Below, in pieces: positions 53,282 through 60,591 of a DNA stretch of 64,000 nt; the first letter of the stretch is position 1; each line of letters starts with the position of its first letter. Under the pieces are notes generated by a model. It had not been told where the DNA came from. It ran no database searches and saw only the letters and a program-made list of their open reading frames with translations. The translations under genes were made by a program, and so were the position numbers. The stretch is from Fimenecus sp963590415 (GTDB lineage Bacteria > Bacillota > Clostridia > Oscillospirales > Acutalibacteraceae). Location: NCBI GenBank assembly GCA_963590415.1, contig CAVAPB010000013.1, forward strand, positions 1 through 64,000. The letters are read 5' to 3'.

Positions 53282-53972
53282 ACTTCTTGCTCTTTTGCTT
53301 GCAGTACTGTTTCTTTTAAGCGCCTGCGGAAAAAACGATATTTCCGCTGAGCCCTCAGAAACATGTACTGCGGCAGAAAGCGAATATACAAGCGAGATGC
53401 CGTCTGCCGAAGAGACGCAAGTCGAAATCGCGGCAGATGCCGGCACTTCGCAGCCAACACAGGGACAGACAAAATCACAGGCTTCGCCGTCTCCCGAAAC
53501 GGCTCAACCTGCTGAACCAACAACCTCTGCACCGCAGCACATTGAATTGACGCCTGTGCCGACAACCTCGGCTCAACAGGCAAACACACCGGAAAATGAA
53601 AAAATCAATGTTACATTTTCCGTGGAATGTCATAATGCCATAAACTACGGCATTTTGTCACAGGGCTCTTTTGCACAGGTTCTGCCTGCGGACGGCATAA
53701 TTCTCCATACTTCTTCGATAGAGGTCAAAAACGGAGAGAGCGTTATGTCGGCGCTTAAAAAAATTCTGAAAGAAAATCGTATAACCTACAGTATCGCTTC
53801 AGGCGGATATGTAAGGACAATAAGCGGACTTTCTGAATTTGATTGCGGACCGTACAGCGGATGGATGTACAAGGTAAACGGTAATTTCCCGAATGTCTCA
53901 ACCAAAAGCTACCCTCTGCGTGAGGGCGACAGGGTTGAATTTGTCTATACCTGTAATATGGGCGATGTATAA
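53271..53972 (+). CDS. DUF4430 (transcobalamin C-terminal-like) lipoprotein
   Basis: This 233-residue lipoprotein has a type II signal peptide (lipobox L-S-A-C near residue 19) and an unstructured Glu/Thr/Pro/Gln-rich spacer (about 22-105). A C-terminal domain follows (about 108-233). That domain has the DUF4430 pattern: V-T-F-S-V-E-C near 110, a G-E-S-V-M-S-A-L-K-K-I-L segment near 155, then G-P-Y-S-G-W-M-Y-K-V-N-G near 190 and L-R-E-G-D-R-V-E-F-V-Y-T near 217. The beta domain of animal transcobalamin and intrinsic factor belongs to the same family. The gene overlaps its partner by 11 bp and shares the riboswitch-controlled transcript. The long spacer would let the domain reach through the cell wall. 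Confidence 0.8.
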   Translation: MKTKLLALLLAVLFLLSACGKNDISAEPSETCTAAESEYTSEMPSAEETQVEIAADAGTSQPTQGQTKSQASPSPETAQPAEPTTSAPQHIELTPVPTTSAQQANTPENEKINVTFSVECHNAINYGILSQGSFAQVLPADGIILHTSSIEVKNGESVMSALKKILKENRITYSIASGGYVRTISGLSEFDCGPYSGWMYKVNGNFPNVSTKSYPLREGDRVEFVYTCNMGDV

Positions 53973-53984
53973 ACAGATTGATTG

Positions 53985-54014
53985 AGGCGGTACGGCTTTC
54001 GTGCCGCCTTAATT
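53985..54014 (+). terminator. terminator of the cobalamin-regulated operon
   Basis: AGGCGGTACG and CGTGCCGCCT pair with one wobble, followed by a T-rich TTAATTT. It separates the pair from metF. Confidence 0.6.
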
Positions 54015-54125
54015 TGTAAACAAAATGTAAAAAATGCGCGACAGAGTGTATGATGTGTTGTTTTTTGCGGGCGATTTGTGGTATTATATATTGAAATTGT
54101 AAAAACAACTTTTGCGAGGAATAAT

Positions 54126-54989
54126 ATGTATATCAATGAAATATTAAAAAGCGGTGAAATTTCAACATCCTTTGAGGTCTTTCCGCCCAAAAACAACGCT
54201 CCGTTTGAACCGGTACTGAAATCGGTTGAAAAACTCTCGCTTCTCAAACCGGATTTTATCAGCGTAACATACGGTGCAGGCGGCGGCACTTCACAAAACA
54301 CACCGCGGATTGCGTCGTATATTCAAAACGAGCTTCACACACCGTCAATGGCGCACCTTACCTGCGCTTCATCCACCAAGGAGGAAATAGACTGCATCCT
54401 TGCAGAGCTCAGGGACAAAGGAATTGACAACATTTTGGCTCTTCGTGGCGATTTGCCCGAGAACTACAATCCCGACGACACGAATTATTATAAATACGCT
54501 TCACAGCTTGTAGAGAGAATATTGGAATTCGGCGGCTTTTCCGTCGGTGCGGCTTGCTATCCCGAGGGGCATGTTGAGTCGAAAAATTCCGGTGAGGATT
54601 TAATGCATCTTAAAGAAAAGGTGGATTGCGGCGCGCAGTACCTTGTAACGCAAATGTTTTTTGATAATACTGCGCTTTACAGCTTCCTTTACAGAGCGTT
54701 GAAGGTTGGTATTGATGTTCCCGTTATTGCAGGAATTATGCCGATTATGAATTCGGCGCAAATTAAAAGAAGCTGTGCTCTTTCCGGTGCTACTCTTCCG
54801 TCAAGGTTCAAAATTATGCTTGACAGGTTTTCCGATGACCCCGTATCTCTTCAGCAGGCAGGCATTGCGTACGCAACAGAGCAAATAATTGACCTTATTG
54901 CTAACGGCGTAAACGGCATCCATATTTACACCATGAACAAGCCCGAGGTTGCGGGGGCTATAATGAACAATCTTTCTTCAATTCTTTAA
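54126..54989 (+). CDS. metF: methylenetetrahydrofolate reductase
   Basis: This 287-residue flavoenzyme reduces 5,10-methylene-THF to 5-methyl-THF, the methyl donor for methionine synthase. The MetF pattern is clear: S-F-E-V-F-P-P-K near residue 13, the V-T-Y-G-A-G-G motif near 46, L-A-L-R-G-D near 101 for FAD, and Q-M-F-F-D near 182. I start at 54126 behind GAGGAAT; the preceding in-frame ATG lacks a ribosome binding site. It lies just after the B12-controlled pair but has its own weak promoter (54058-54087). Methyl-THF is used by B12-dependent MetH, so the neighbourhood makes metabolic sense. Confidence 0.92.
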   Translation: MYINEILKSGEISTSFEVFPPKNNAPFEPVLKSVEKLSLLKPDFISVTYGAGGGTSQNTPRIASYIQNELHTPSMAHLTCASSTKEEIDCILAELRDKGIDNILALRGDLPENYNPDDTNYYKYASQLVERILEFGGFSVGAACYPEGHVESKNSGEDLMHLKEKVDCGAQYLVTQMFFDNTALYSFLYRALKVGIDVPVIAGIMPIMNSAQIKRSCALSGATLPSRFKIMLDRFSDDPVSLQQAGIAYATEQIIDLIANGVNGIHIYTMNKPEVAGAIMNNLSSIL

Positions 54990-55000
54990 GAGGTGATTTT

Positions 55001-55882
55001 TTGTTCGGCTATGTCAAGCCCGATAAGCCGGAGCTGAAAATTAAAGATTTTGAAACCTACAAGGCGATATATTGCTCGCTTTGTAAGACATTGGGCAAGG
55101 AATACGGTCTGCTTGCAAGATTTTTGCTCACATACGACGCAACCTTCTATGCGATTTTCAGAAAGACAGTATTTCAGTCAGCGCCCGATTGCGCCCACAA
55201 GGGCGTTTGCAGGTTCAATCCGCTTAAAAAGTGTAATTACATTGAGACGGACGGCTGTCTCAAGGACGCCGCCGCTCTGACGGTAATTATGTTTTACTAT
55301 AAGGTGCTTGACAATTTACACGACGGAAAATTCCCGAAAAAGCTTCTTTCATGCCTTGTTTATCCGTATATTAAAATAAAGTTTAACAAAGCCGTAAAAA
55401 AATATTCAAATTATGATGCTATAATAAAATCGTCAATTGAGGAGCAGGCGAGAGTCGAAAATGAGAGGACCGACAGCATTGACATGGCGGCTCATCCCAC
55501 AGCCCTTTCGCTTCAAAAAATATTTTCCGACGGTATCGAAAACGAAACGCAGAGGCGTGTAGCCGAAAGAGTGGGCTATTGCCTCGGCAGATGGGTGTAT
55601 TTAACCGACGCTTTTGACGACCTTGAGGACGACCTGAAAACAGGCTCGTATAACCCGTTTACTCAAAAATATAAGCTTGATAAGTCCTATCTTACAAATA
55701 AAAATTCCGATATTGAAAACGATATTATCAAGTCAATTCGACTTACCGCCAACGAAACGGGGCTTGCTTTGGAGTTGCTTGACAAAAACTGCTATAAGCC
55801 GTTGATTGAAAACATCATTTTTGACGGTATGGAATCGGAGCTTGTGAAAATAATAAATAAAAAAAGAGGTGATTTGAAGTGA
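55001..55882 (+). CDS. DUF5685 family protein
   Basis: This 293-residue soluble, mainly helical protein begins M-F-G-Y-V-K-P-D-K-P-E-L-K, with a cluster of cysteines in the first 90 residues (Y-C-S-L-C, C-A-H-K-G-V-C, C-N-Y). This is the DUF5685 pattern of Clostridia. The later V-Y-L-T-D-A-F-D-D-L-E-D-D segment near 200 is an Asp-rich helix like those of prenyl-transfer enzymes, though the likeness may be superficial. The start is TTG behind AAGAGGTGAT. The stop overlaps the J-protein start by 4 bp (GTGA). The function is unknown; pairing with the J protein is the main clue. Confidence 0.75.
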   Translation: MFGYVKPDKPELKIKDFETYKAIYCSLCKTLGKEYGLLARFLLTYDATFYAIFRKTVFQSAPDCAHKGVCRFNPLKKCNYIETDGCLKDAAALTVIMFYYKVLDNLHDGKFPKKLLSCLVYPYIKIKFNKAVKKYSNYDAIIKSSIEEQARVENERTDSIDMAAHPTALSLQKIFSDGIENETQRRVAERVGYCLGRWVYLTDAFDDLEDDLKTGSYNPFTQKYKLDKSYLTNKNSDIENDIIKSIRLTANETGLALELLDKNCYKPLIENIIFDGMESELVKIINKKRGDLK

Positions 55883-56490
55883 ATAACCCTTATGAGGTCT
55901 TGGGCGTTAAAGAAAACGCAACAGATGACGAAATCAAAAACGCATACAGAGCTCTTGCAAGGAAGTATCAGGCGGACAACTATGACGGCAGTCCGCTTTC
56001 CGACATAGCAAAGCAGAAAATGCAGGAACTTGATATGGCATATGACGCTATAATGGCACAGAGGAGCGGCGGTTATTCTTCAAATCGTTCCTATTCGCAG
56101 CCGAACGGAGGATATTACGGCAATTCACAGTTCGGCGATGTCAGGGAGAAAATAAACTGCGGCAGAATTGACGACGCCGAAACAATTCTTGACGGTATTC
56201 CCAAGGATATGCGTAACGCCGAATGGTATTACTGCAAGGGTCAGATTCAGCAGAGGAGAGGCTGGTTTGACGAGGCTTACAGGAATTATTCCACGGCTTG
56301 CAGGATGGAGCCGAACAATATCGAATACTCAAACGCATTCAATGCGCTTAACAATAATTCCAACGGAGGGTACAGACAGACATATCAAGGTTCTTCCGAC
56401 GGATGCTCAACCTGCGACATTTGCTCTGGTCTTATTTGTGCAGACTGCTGTTGCGAGTCAATGGGCGGAGACCTGATACCCTGTTGCTGA
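55879..56490 (+). CDS. degenerate J-domain protein with TPR-like and Cys-rich C-terminus
   Basis: This 203-residue protein has an N-terminal J-like domain (about 1-62; N-P-Y-E-V-L-G-V and Y-R-A-L-A-R-K-Y). The essential His-Pro-Asp tripeptide is replaced by Q-A-D at residues 31-33, so it should not stimulate DnaK. A Gly/Ser/Tyr-rich linker follows, then a pair of TPR-like helices (about 88-155), and a Cys-rich tail with C-x-x-C-x-x-C near 177 and a C-x-C-C run. The cysteines could bind metal or Fe-S. The start is GTG, 4 bp inside the DUF5685 gene, with GAGGTGAT ahead. Confidence 0.78.
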   Translation: MNNPYEVLGVKENATDDEIKNAYRALARKYQADNYDGSPLSDIAKQKMQELDMAYDAIMAQRSGGYSSNRSYSQPNGGYYGNSQFGDVREKINCGRIDDAETILDGIPKDMRNAEWYYCKGQIQQRRGWFDEAYRNYSTACRMEPNNIEYSNAFNALNNNSNGGYRQTYQGSSDGCSTCDICSGLICADCCCESMGGDLIPCC

Positions 56491-56491
56491 T

Positions 56492-57040
56492 ATGAAACAA
56501 AGCTCAAAAAAATCATCAAAAACCGCAATCGGCGGCGTGGTAACCGCTCTGTCGATAGTGCTTATGTTTTTAACCTCGGTTATACCGACTTTGACATATG
56601 CGCTTCCTGCTGCGGCAGGCTTTTTGATAACGCTTATTGTAATTGAAATCGACAAAAAATGGGCTCTCGGTGTTTATGCCGCCGTCAGCCTTTTGTCTGT
56701 TTTGCTTATAGCCGATAAAGAAGCCGCCGTTATGTATATAATGTTCTTCGGCTATTATCCGATAGTCAAGGCGATATTTGAAAAGCATTTTCATTCGGTA
56801 TTGCTTTGGATTCTTAAATTTCTTGTTTTTAACGCAGGTGCCGTTTCGGCGTTCTTTATCTCAACCTATGTGTTTATGGTGCCTTTTGAGGAAATGGAAA
56901 AATACGGCGCTGTTGCGGCGTGGGGACTCCTTGCGGCGGGCAATGTAATCTTCCTTTTATACGATTTTGCAATGTCAAACCTTATACAGGTTTACTTACT
57001 TAAATGGAGAAAGGCTTTCAAAAGAATATTCAAATTTTGA
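56492..57040 (+). CDS. uncharacterised membrane protein after the J-protein gene
   Basis: This 182-residue protein has about five membrane helices, a basic N-terminus (K-Q-S-S-K-K-S-S-K) and a basic C-terminus (K-W-R-K-A-F-K-R). It recalls small ECF S-component or DUF2232-like membrane proteins (A-L-P-A-A-A-G-F-L, F-F-G-Y-Y-P-I-V-K), but I cannot assign a family. It starts one base after the J-protein stop codon with no good ribosome binding site, so translation is probably coupled. With the two preceding genes it forms a tight three-gene unit ended by a terminator. Confidence 0.65.
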   Translation: MKQSSKKSSKTAIGGVVTALSIVLMFLTSVIPTLTYALPAAAGFLITLIVIEIDKKWALGVYAAVSLLSVLLIADKEAAVMYIMFFGYYPIVKAIFEKHFHSVLLWILKFLVFNAGAVSAFFISTYVFMVPFEEMEKYGAVAAWGLLAAGNVIFLLYDFAMSNLIQVYLLKWRKAFKRIFKF

Positions 57041-57069
57041 CAGACGCTAAATGCGTCTGTTCTCTTTTC
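57040..57069 (+). terminator. terminator after the DUF5685/J-protein unit
   Basis: ACAGACGC and GCGTCTGT flank TAAAT and are followed by TCTCTTTT. Confidence 0.6.
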
Positions 57070-57134
57070 AAAAGAAATATTTTGTGATAGAATATAAAAT
57101 GTTTATATGTTGCGGTTGGAAGGAGGCTCTCGTT

Positions 57135-57845
57135 ATGGCGGAAACGAAGAGAGAACATTTACATTCGGGTCACAGAAGCAGAGTTAAGGAGCGCTTTGAG
57201 CAGAACGGTATGCGTGATTTTCAGGATCATCAGGTTCTTGAAATGCTTTTGTTTTACGCAATACCTCAGCGTGATACGAATGATCTGGCTCATATTCTCA
57301 TTGATGAATTCGGCTCGTTGGCAGGCGTGTTTGACGCTCCTTTGGAGTCGCTTGAAGCAATGAAGGGTATGGGTAAAAATTCTGCTATTCTCATTAAAAT
57401 GATTCCCGAAATTTATTCAAAGTATCTTGAAAATAAAAATCTTAACAGGAAGCTTGTGCTTAACACGCCTACGGCGGTTACAAAATATTTTGCTTCAAAA
57501 TTCATAGGATATCAGCATGAGGTGCTTATGGCTGCGTTCATTGATAACCAATGCAGGCATAAGAAAACAATTATAGTTTCCGAGGGTGGGCAAAGCAGTA
57601 CCGAAATCAATATAAGAAAAATCGCTTCAACCGCAATGAATCTCAATGCAACCTCGGTTATAATAGCACACAATCACCCTCAGGGCGTTGCGGCGCCGTC
57701 AGCTTCCGATATTGAATCGGTAAGGGAAATGAAAAAGATATTCAAAAGGCTTGACCTGCTGCTTGTCGACAGTATAATTATATCCGACGACAGCGCATAT
57801 TCTATGGCAAATCACGGCAAGTTTGCATACTTGTTTGATTATTGA
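57135..57845 (+). CDS. radC: RadC family JAB/JAMM-domain protein
   Basis: This 236-residue protein has helix-hairpin-helix-like helices at the N-terminus (about 35-90; M-K-G-M-G-K-N-S-A) and a JAMM domain (about 105-230). The metal motif is complete: the Glu in I-V-S-E-G-G near 148 and H-N-H-P-Q-G-V-A-A-P-S-A-S-D near 180-193. Family members, despite the name, have no proven role in recombination repair. I start at 57135 behind AAGGAGG. It precedes nadE and the uvrBA operon. Confidence 0.88.
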   Translation: MAETKREHLHSGHRSRVKERFEQNGMRDFQDHQVLEMLLFYAIPQRDTNDLAHILIDEFGSLAGVFDAPLESLEAMKGMGKNSAILIKMIPEIYSKYLENKNLNRKLVLNTPTAVTKYFASKFIGYQHEVLMAAFIDNQCRHKKTIIVSEGGQSSTEINIRKIASTAMNLNATSVIIAHNHPQGVAAPSASDIESVREMKKIFKRLDLLLVDSIIISDDSAYSMANHGKFAYLFDY

Positions 57846-57869
57846 TAAAAGAAAACGGAGGAAAGAATT

Positions 57870-58598
57870 ATGTTTGATGCTATGAAAACAAAAAATGAGT
57901 GCGTTGAGTGGATACGCAAATTTTTTGACGAGAACGGTAAGGGCTGCAATGCCGTAGTGGGTATTTCCGGCGGTAAGGACAGTTCGATTGTTTCGGCAAT
58001 GTGCGTTGAGGCACTCGGTAAGGACAGGGTTATCGGCGTATTGATGCCGTGCGGCGTTCAGCAGGATATTGATATGGCAGAGCTTCTTGTAAAGCATCTT
58101 GATATTAAGCATTATGTTGTCAACATAAAGGACGCTGTTGACGCTCTCAAGGCGAGTATGCCGTTTGAGCTTTCTGTTCAGGCAACGACAAACATTCCGG
58201 CAAGAGTAAGAATGGCAACTCTTTATGCAGTTGCACAGAGCCATAACGGCAGGGTAGCAAACACCTGCAATATGTCTGAGGATTGGGTCGGATATTCCAC
58301 CAGATACGGCGACGCGGCAGGCGATTTCAGCCCGTGTGCGAATATAACCGTTACCGAGATGAGACAGATAGGCAAAATTCTCGGGCTTCCTAATGAGCTT
58401 GTAAACAAAGTTCCGACAGACGGACTTTGCGGCAAGACCGACGAGGAAAACCTCGGCTTTACATATGCTGAGCTTGACAGATATATCCGTACCGGCGAAA
58501 TAGACGACCTTAACAAAAAGGCAATTATTGATGACAAGCATGTCAAGAATCTGTTCAAAATCAAGTATATGGATACCTTTGTTCCGAGCGAGAACTGA
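57870..58598 (+). CDS. nadE: NH3-dependent NAD(+) synthetase
   Basis: This 242-residue enzyme adenylates and amidates nicotinate adenine dinucleotide to form NAD. The PP-loop motif G-I-S-G-G-K-D-S-S lies at about 30-38, and the substrate segment A-R-V-R-M-A-T-L-Y-A near 113. The N-M-S-E-D-W-V-G-Y motif near 131 and the G-D-x-x-G-D-F-S-P segment near 147 follow. There is no glutaminase domain, so it uses free ammonia. It is a little shorter than Bacillus NadE (about 270) but has all motifs. The organism also has pnuC, so it may both make and import NAD precursors. Confidence 0.9.
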   Translation: MFDAMKTKNECVEWIRKFFDENGKGCNAVVGISGGKDSSIVSAMCVEALGKDRVIGVLMPCGVQQDIDMAELLVKHLDIKHYVVNIKDAVDALKASMPFELSVQATTNIPARVRMATLYAVAQSHNGRVANTCNMSEDWVGYSTRYGDAAGDFSPCANITVTEMRQIGKILGLPNELVNKVPTDGLCGKTDEENLGFTYAELDRYIRTGEIDDLNKKAIIDDKHVKNLFKIKYMDTFVPSEN

Positions 58599-58632
58599 TA
58601 ATTAAAACAAAAAAGACCGAAAGGGGGATATT

Positions 58633-60588
58633 ATGGACAAGTTTGTTTTACATTCCGAATACAAGCCGACGGGCGATCAGCCTGCCGCAATAAAAAGTCT
58701 TGTTGACGGTATAAACAAAGGCTGTAACGAACAGACCCTGCTCGGCGTTACGGGTTCGGGCAAGACATTTACAATGGCGAATGTAATTGCTCAGATAAAC
58801 CGCCCAACACTCGTGCTTGCCCACAATAAAACCCTTGCGGCACAGCTGTGCTCAGAATTTAAGGAGTTCTTTCCGGAAAACGCGGTTGAGTATTTTGTTT
58901 CGTATTACGACTACTATCAGCCTGAGGCGTACATTCCGACTACGGATACCTATATTGAAAAGGACTCGGCGATAAACGATGAGATAGATAAGCTCCGGCA
59001 CTCGGCAACCTCAGCACTGTCGGAGAGAAGAGATGTTATAATCGTTTCGAGCGTTTCGTGCATATACACACTCGGCGACCCCATCGATTACCGCAATATG
59101 GTCATTTCACTTAGGCAGGGTATGCAAAAAAACAGGGATGATTTAATCAAAAAGCTTGTTAGCATTCAGTATGAGCGAAACGATATAAACTTTACTAGAA
59201 ACAAGTTCCGCGTACGCGGAGATACGGTGGAGATTTTCCCTGTATATTCAAGCGAAAATGCTGTGAGAGTGGAATTTTTCGGTGATGAGATTGACAGAAT
59301 CTCCGAAATAAACGCACTTACGGGGCAGGTTAAAAATGTGCTCTCGCATGTGGCGATATATCCTGCATCGCACTATGTTGTTGCGCCCGAAAAGCTTGAA
59401 AGGGCGATAACGGATATACTTGCCGAAATGGAGGAGCAGGTCAAGAAGTTTGAAAAAGAGGGAAAGCTTCTTGAGGCGCAAAGAATAAGACAGCGCACCG
59501 AATACGATATGGAAATGCTTCGGGAAACGGGCTTTTGTAAGGGAATTGAGAACTATTCGAGAGTTATGTCGGGAAGAGAACCGGGTTCGGCTCCGTTTAC
59601 GCTTCTCAACTATTTCCCCGACGATTTTGTGCTGTTCGTGGACGAGTCGCATGTTACCTTGCCGCAGGTCAGGGGAATGTACGGCGGCGACCGTTCAAGA
59701 AAAGAGTCGCTTGTAAATTACGGTTTCCGCCTTCCCTCGGCGTTTGACAACAGACCGCTTACCTTTGACGAATTCTACGAGCGGGTCGGTCAAAAGGTGT
59801 TTGTCAGCGCAACCCCGGGCGAGCTTGAAAAGTCGAAGAGCTCACAAATCGTTGAACAGCTTATAAGACCTACGGGACTTCTTGACCCGGAAATTTCCGT
59901 CAGACCCACCGACGGACAAATTGAGGACCTTATTTCGGAAATAAATATGAGAACAGAACGCAACGAGCGTGTACTTGTAACGACCCTTACCAAGAAAATG
60001 GCGGAGAGTCTTACGGAATTCCTCGACACGCACGGTATCAAGGTAAGGTATATGCATTACGATATTGACACGATTGAGCGTATGGAGCTTATCCGTGACC
60101 TGCGTCTTGGGGAGTACGATGTGCTTGTCGGCATTAACCTTTTGCGTGAGGGACTTGACATTCCCGAGGTGTCGCTTGTGGCTATCCTTGACGCCGACAA
60201 AGAGGGCTTTTTACGCTCCGAAACGGCTCTTATACAGACAATAGGCAGGGCGGCGAGAAATGCGGACGGACAGGTTATTATGTACGCCGACTGTGTTACG
60301 CCGTCAATGGAAAAGGCTATAAGCGAGACATACCGACGCCGTGAAATACAGATGCAGTACAATGAAGAGCACAATATCGTTCCGAAAACGATAAAAAAGG
60401 GTGTGCGTGATATACTTGAAATTTCGGGTACGCATAAGGAAGAAAGCGGCAAGCGCCTGAGCAGGGCGGAGAGAGAAAAGCTTATTATTGAGCTTACCAA
60501 TGAAATGAAGGCGGCGGCTAAGATACTTGAATTTGAACACGCCGCAATGCTGCGAGACAAAATCGCAAAATTAAAGGAAGGTAAATAA
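58633..60588 (+). CDS. uvrB: excinuclease ABC subunit B
   Basis: This 651-residue helicase-like repair protein has Walker A G-V-T-G-S-G-K-T near residue 37, the beta-hairpin region Y-Y-D-Y-Y-Q-P-E-A-Y near 93, and helicase motifs to D-E-S-H near 337. The R-E-G-L-D-I-P-E-V-S motif near 509 and a C-terminal UVR domain (about 615-650) that binds UvrC complete it. It verifies damage handed over by UvrA. AAGGGGG precedes the ATG. uvrA starts 3 bp after its stop codon. Confidence 0.96.
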   Translation: MDKFVLHSEYKPTGDQPAAIKSLVDGINKGCNEQTLLGVTGSGKTFTMANVIAQINRPTLVLAHNKTLAAQLCSEFKEFFPENAVEYFVSYYDYYQPEAYIPTTDTYIEKDSAINDEIDKLRHSATSALSERRDVIIVSSVSCIYTLGDPIDYRNMVISLRQGMQKNRDDLIKKLVSIQYERNDINFTRNKFRVRGDTVEIFPVYSSENAVRVEFFGDEIDRISEINALTGQVKNVLSHVAIYPASHYVVAPEKLERAITDILAEMEEQVKKFEKEGKLLEAQRIRQRTEYDMEMLRETGFCKGIENYSRVMSGREPGSAPFTLLNYFPDDFVLFVDESHVTLPQVRGMYGGDRSRKESLVNYGFRLPSAFDNRPLTFDEFYERVGQKVFVSATPGELEKSKSSQIVEQLIRPTGLLDPEISVRPTDGQIEDLISEINMRTERNERVLVTTLTKKMAESLTEFLDTHGIKVRYMHYDIDTIERMELIRDLRLGEYDVLVGINLLREGLDIPEVSLVAILDADKEGFLRSETALIQTIGRAARNADGQVIMYADCVTPSMEKAISETYRRREIQMQYNEEHNIVPKTIKKGVRDILEISGTHKEESGKRLSRAEREKLIIELTNEMKAAAKILEFEHAAMLRDKIAKLKEGK

Positions 60589-60591
60589 CCC

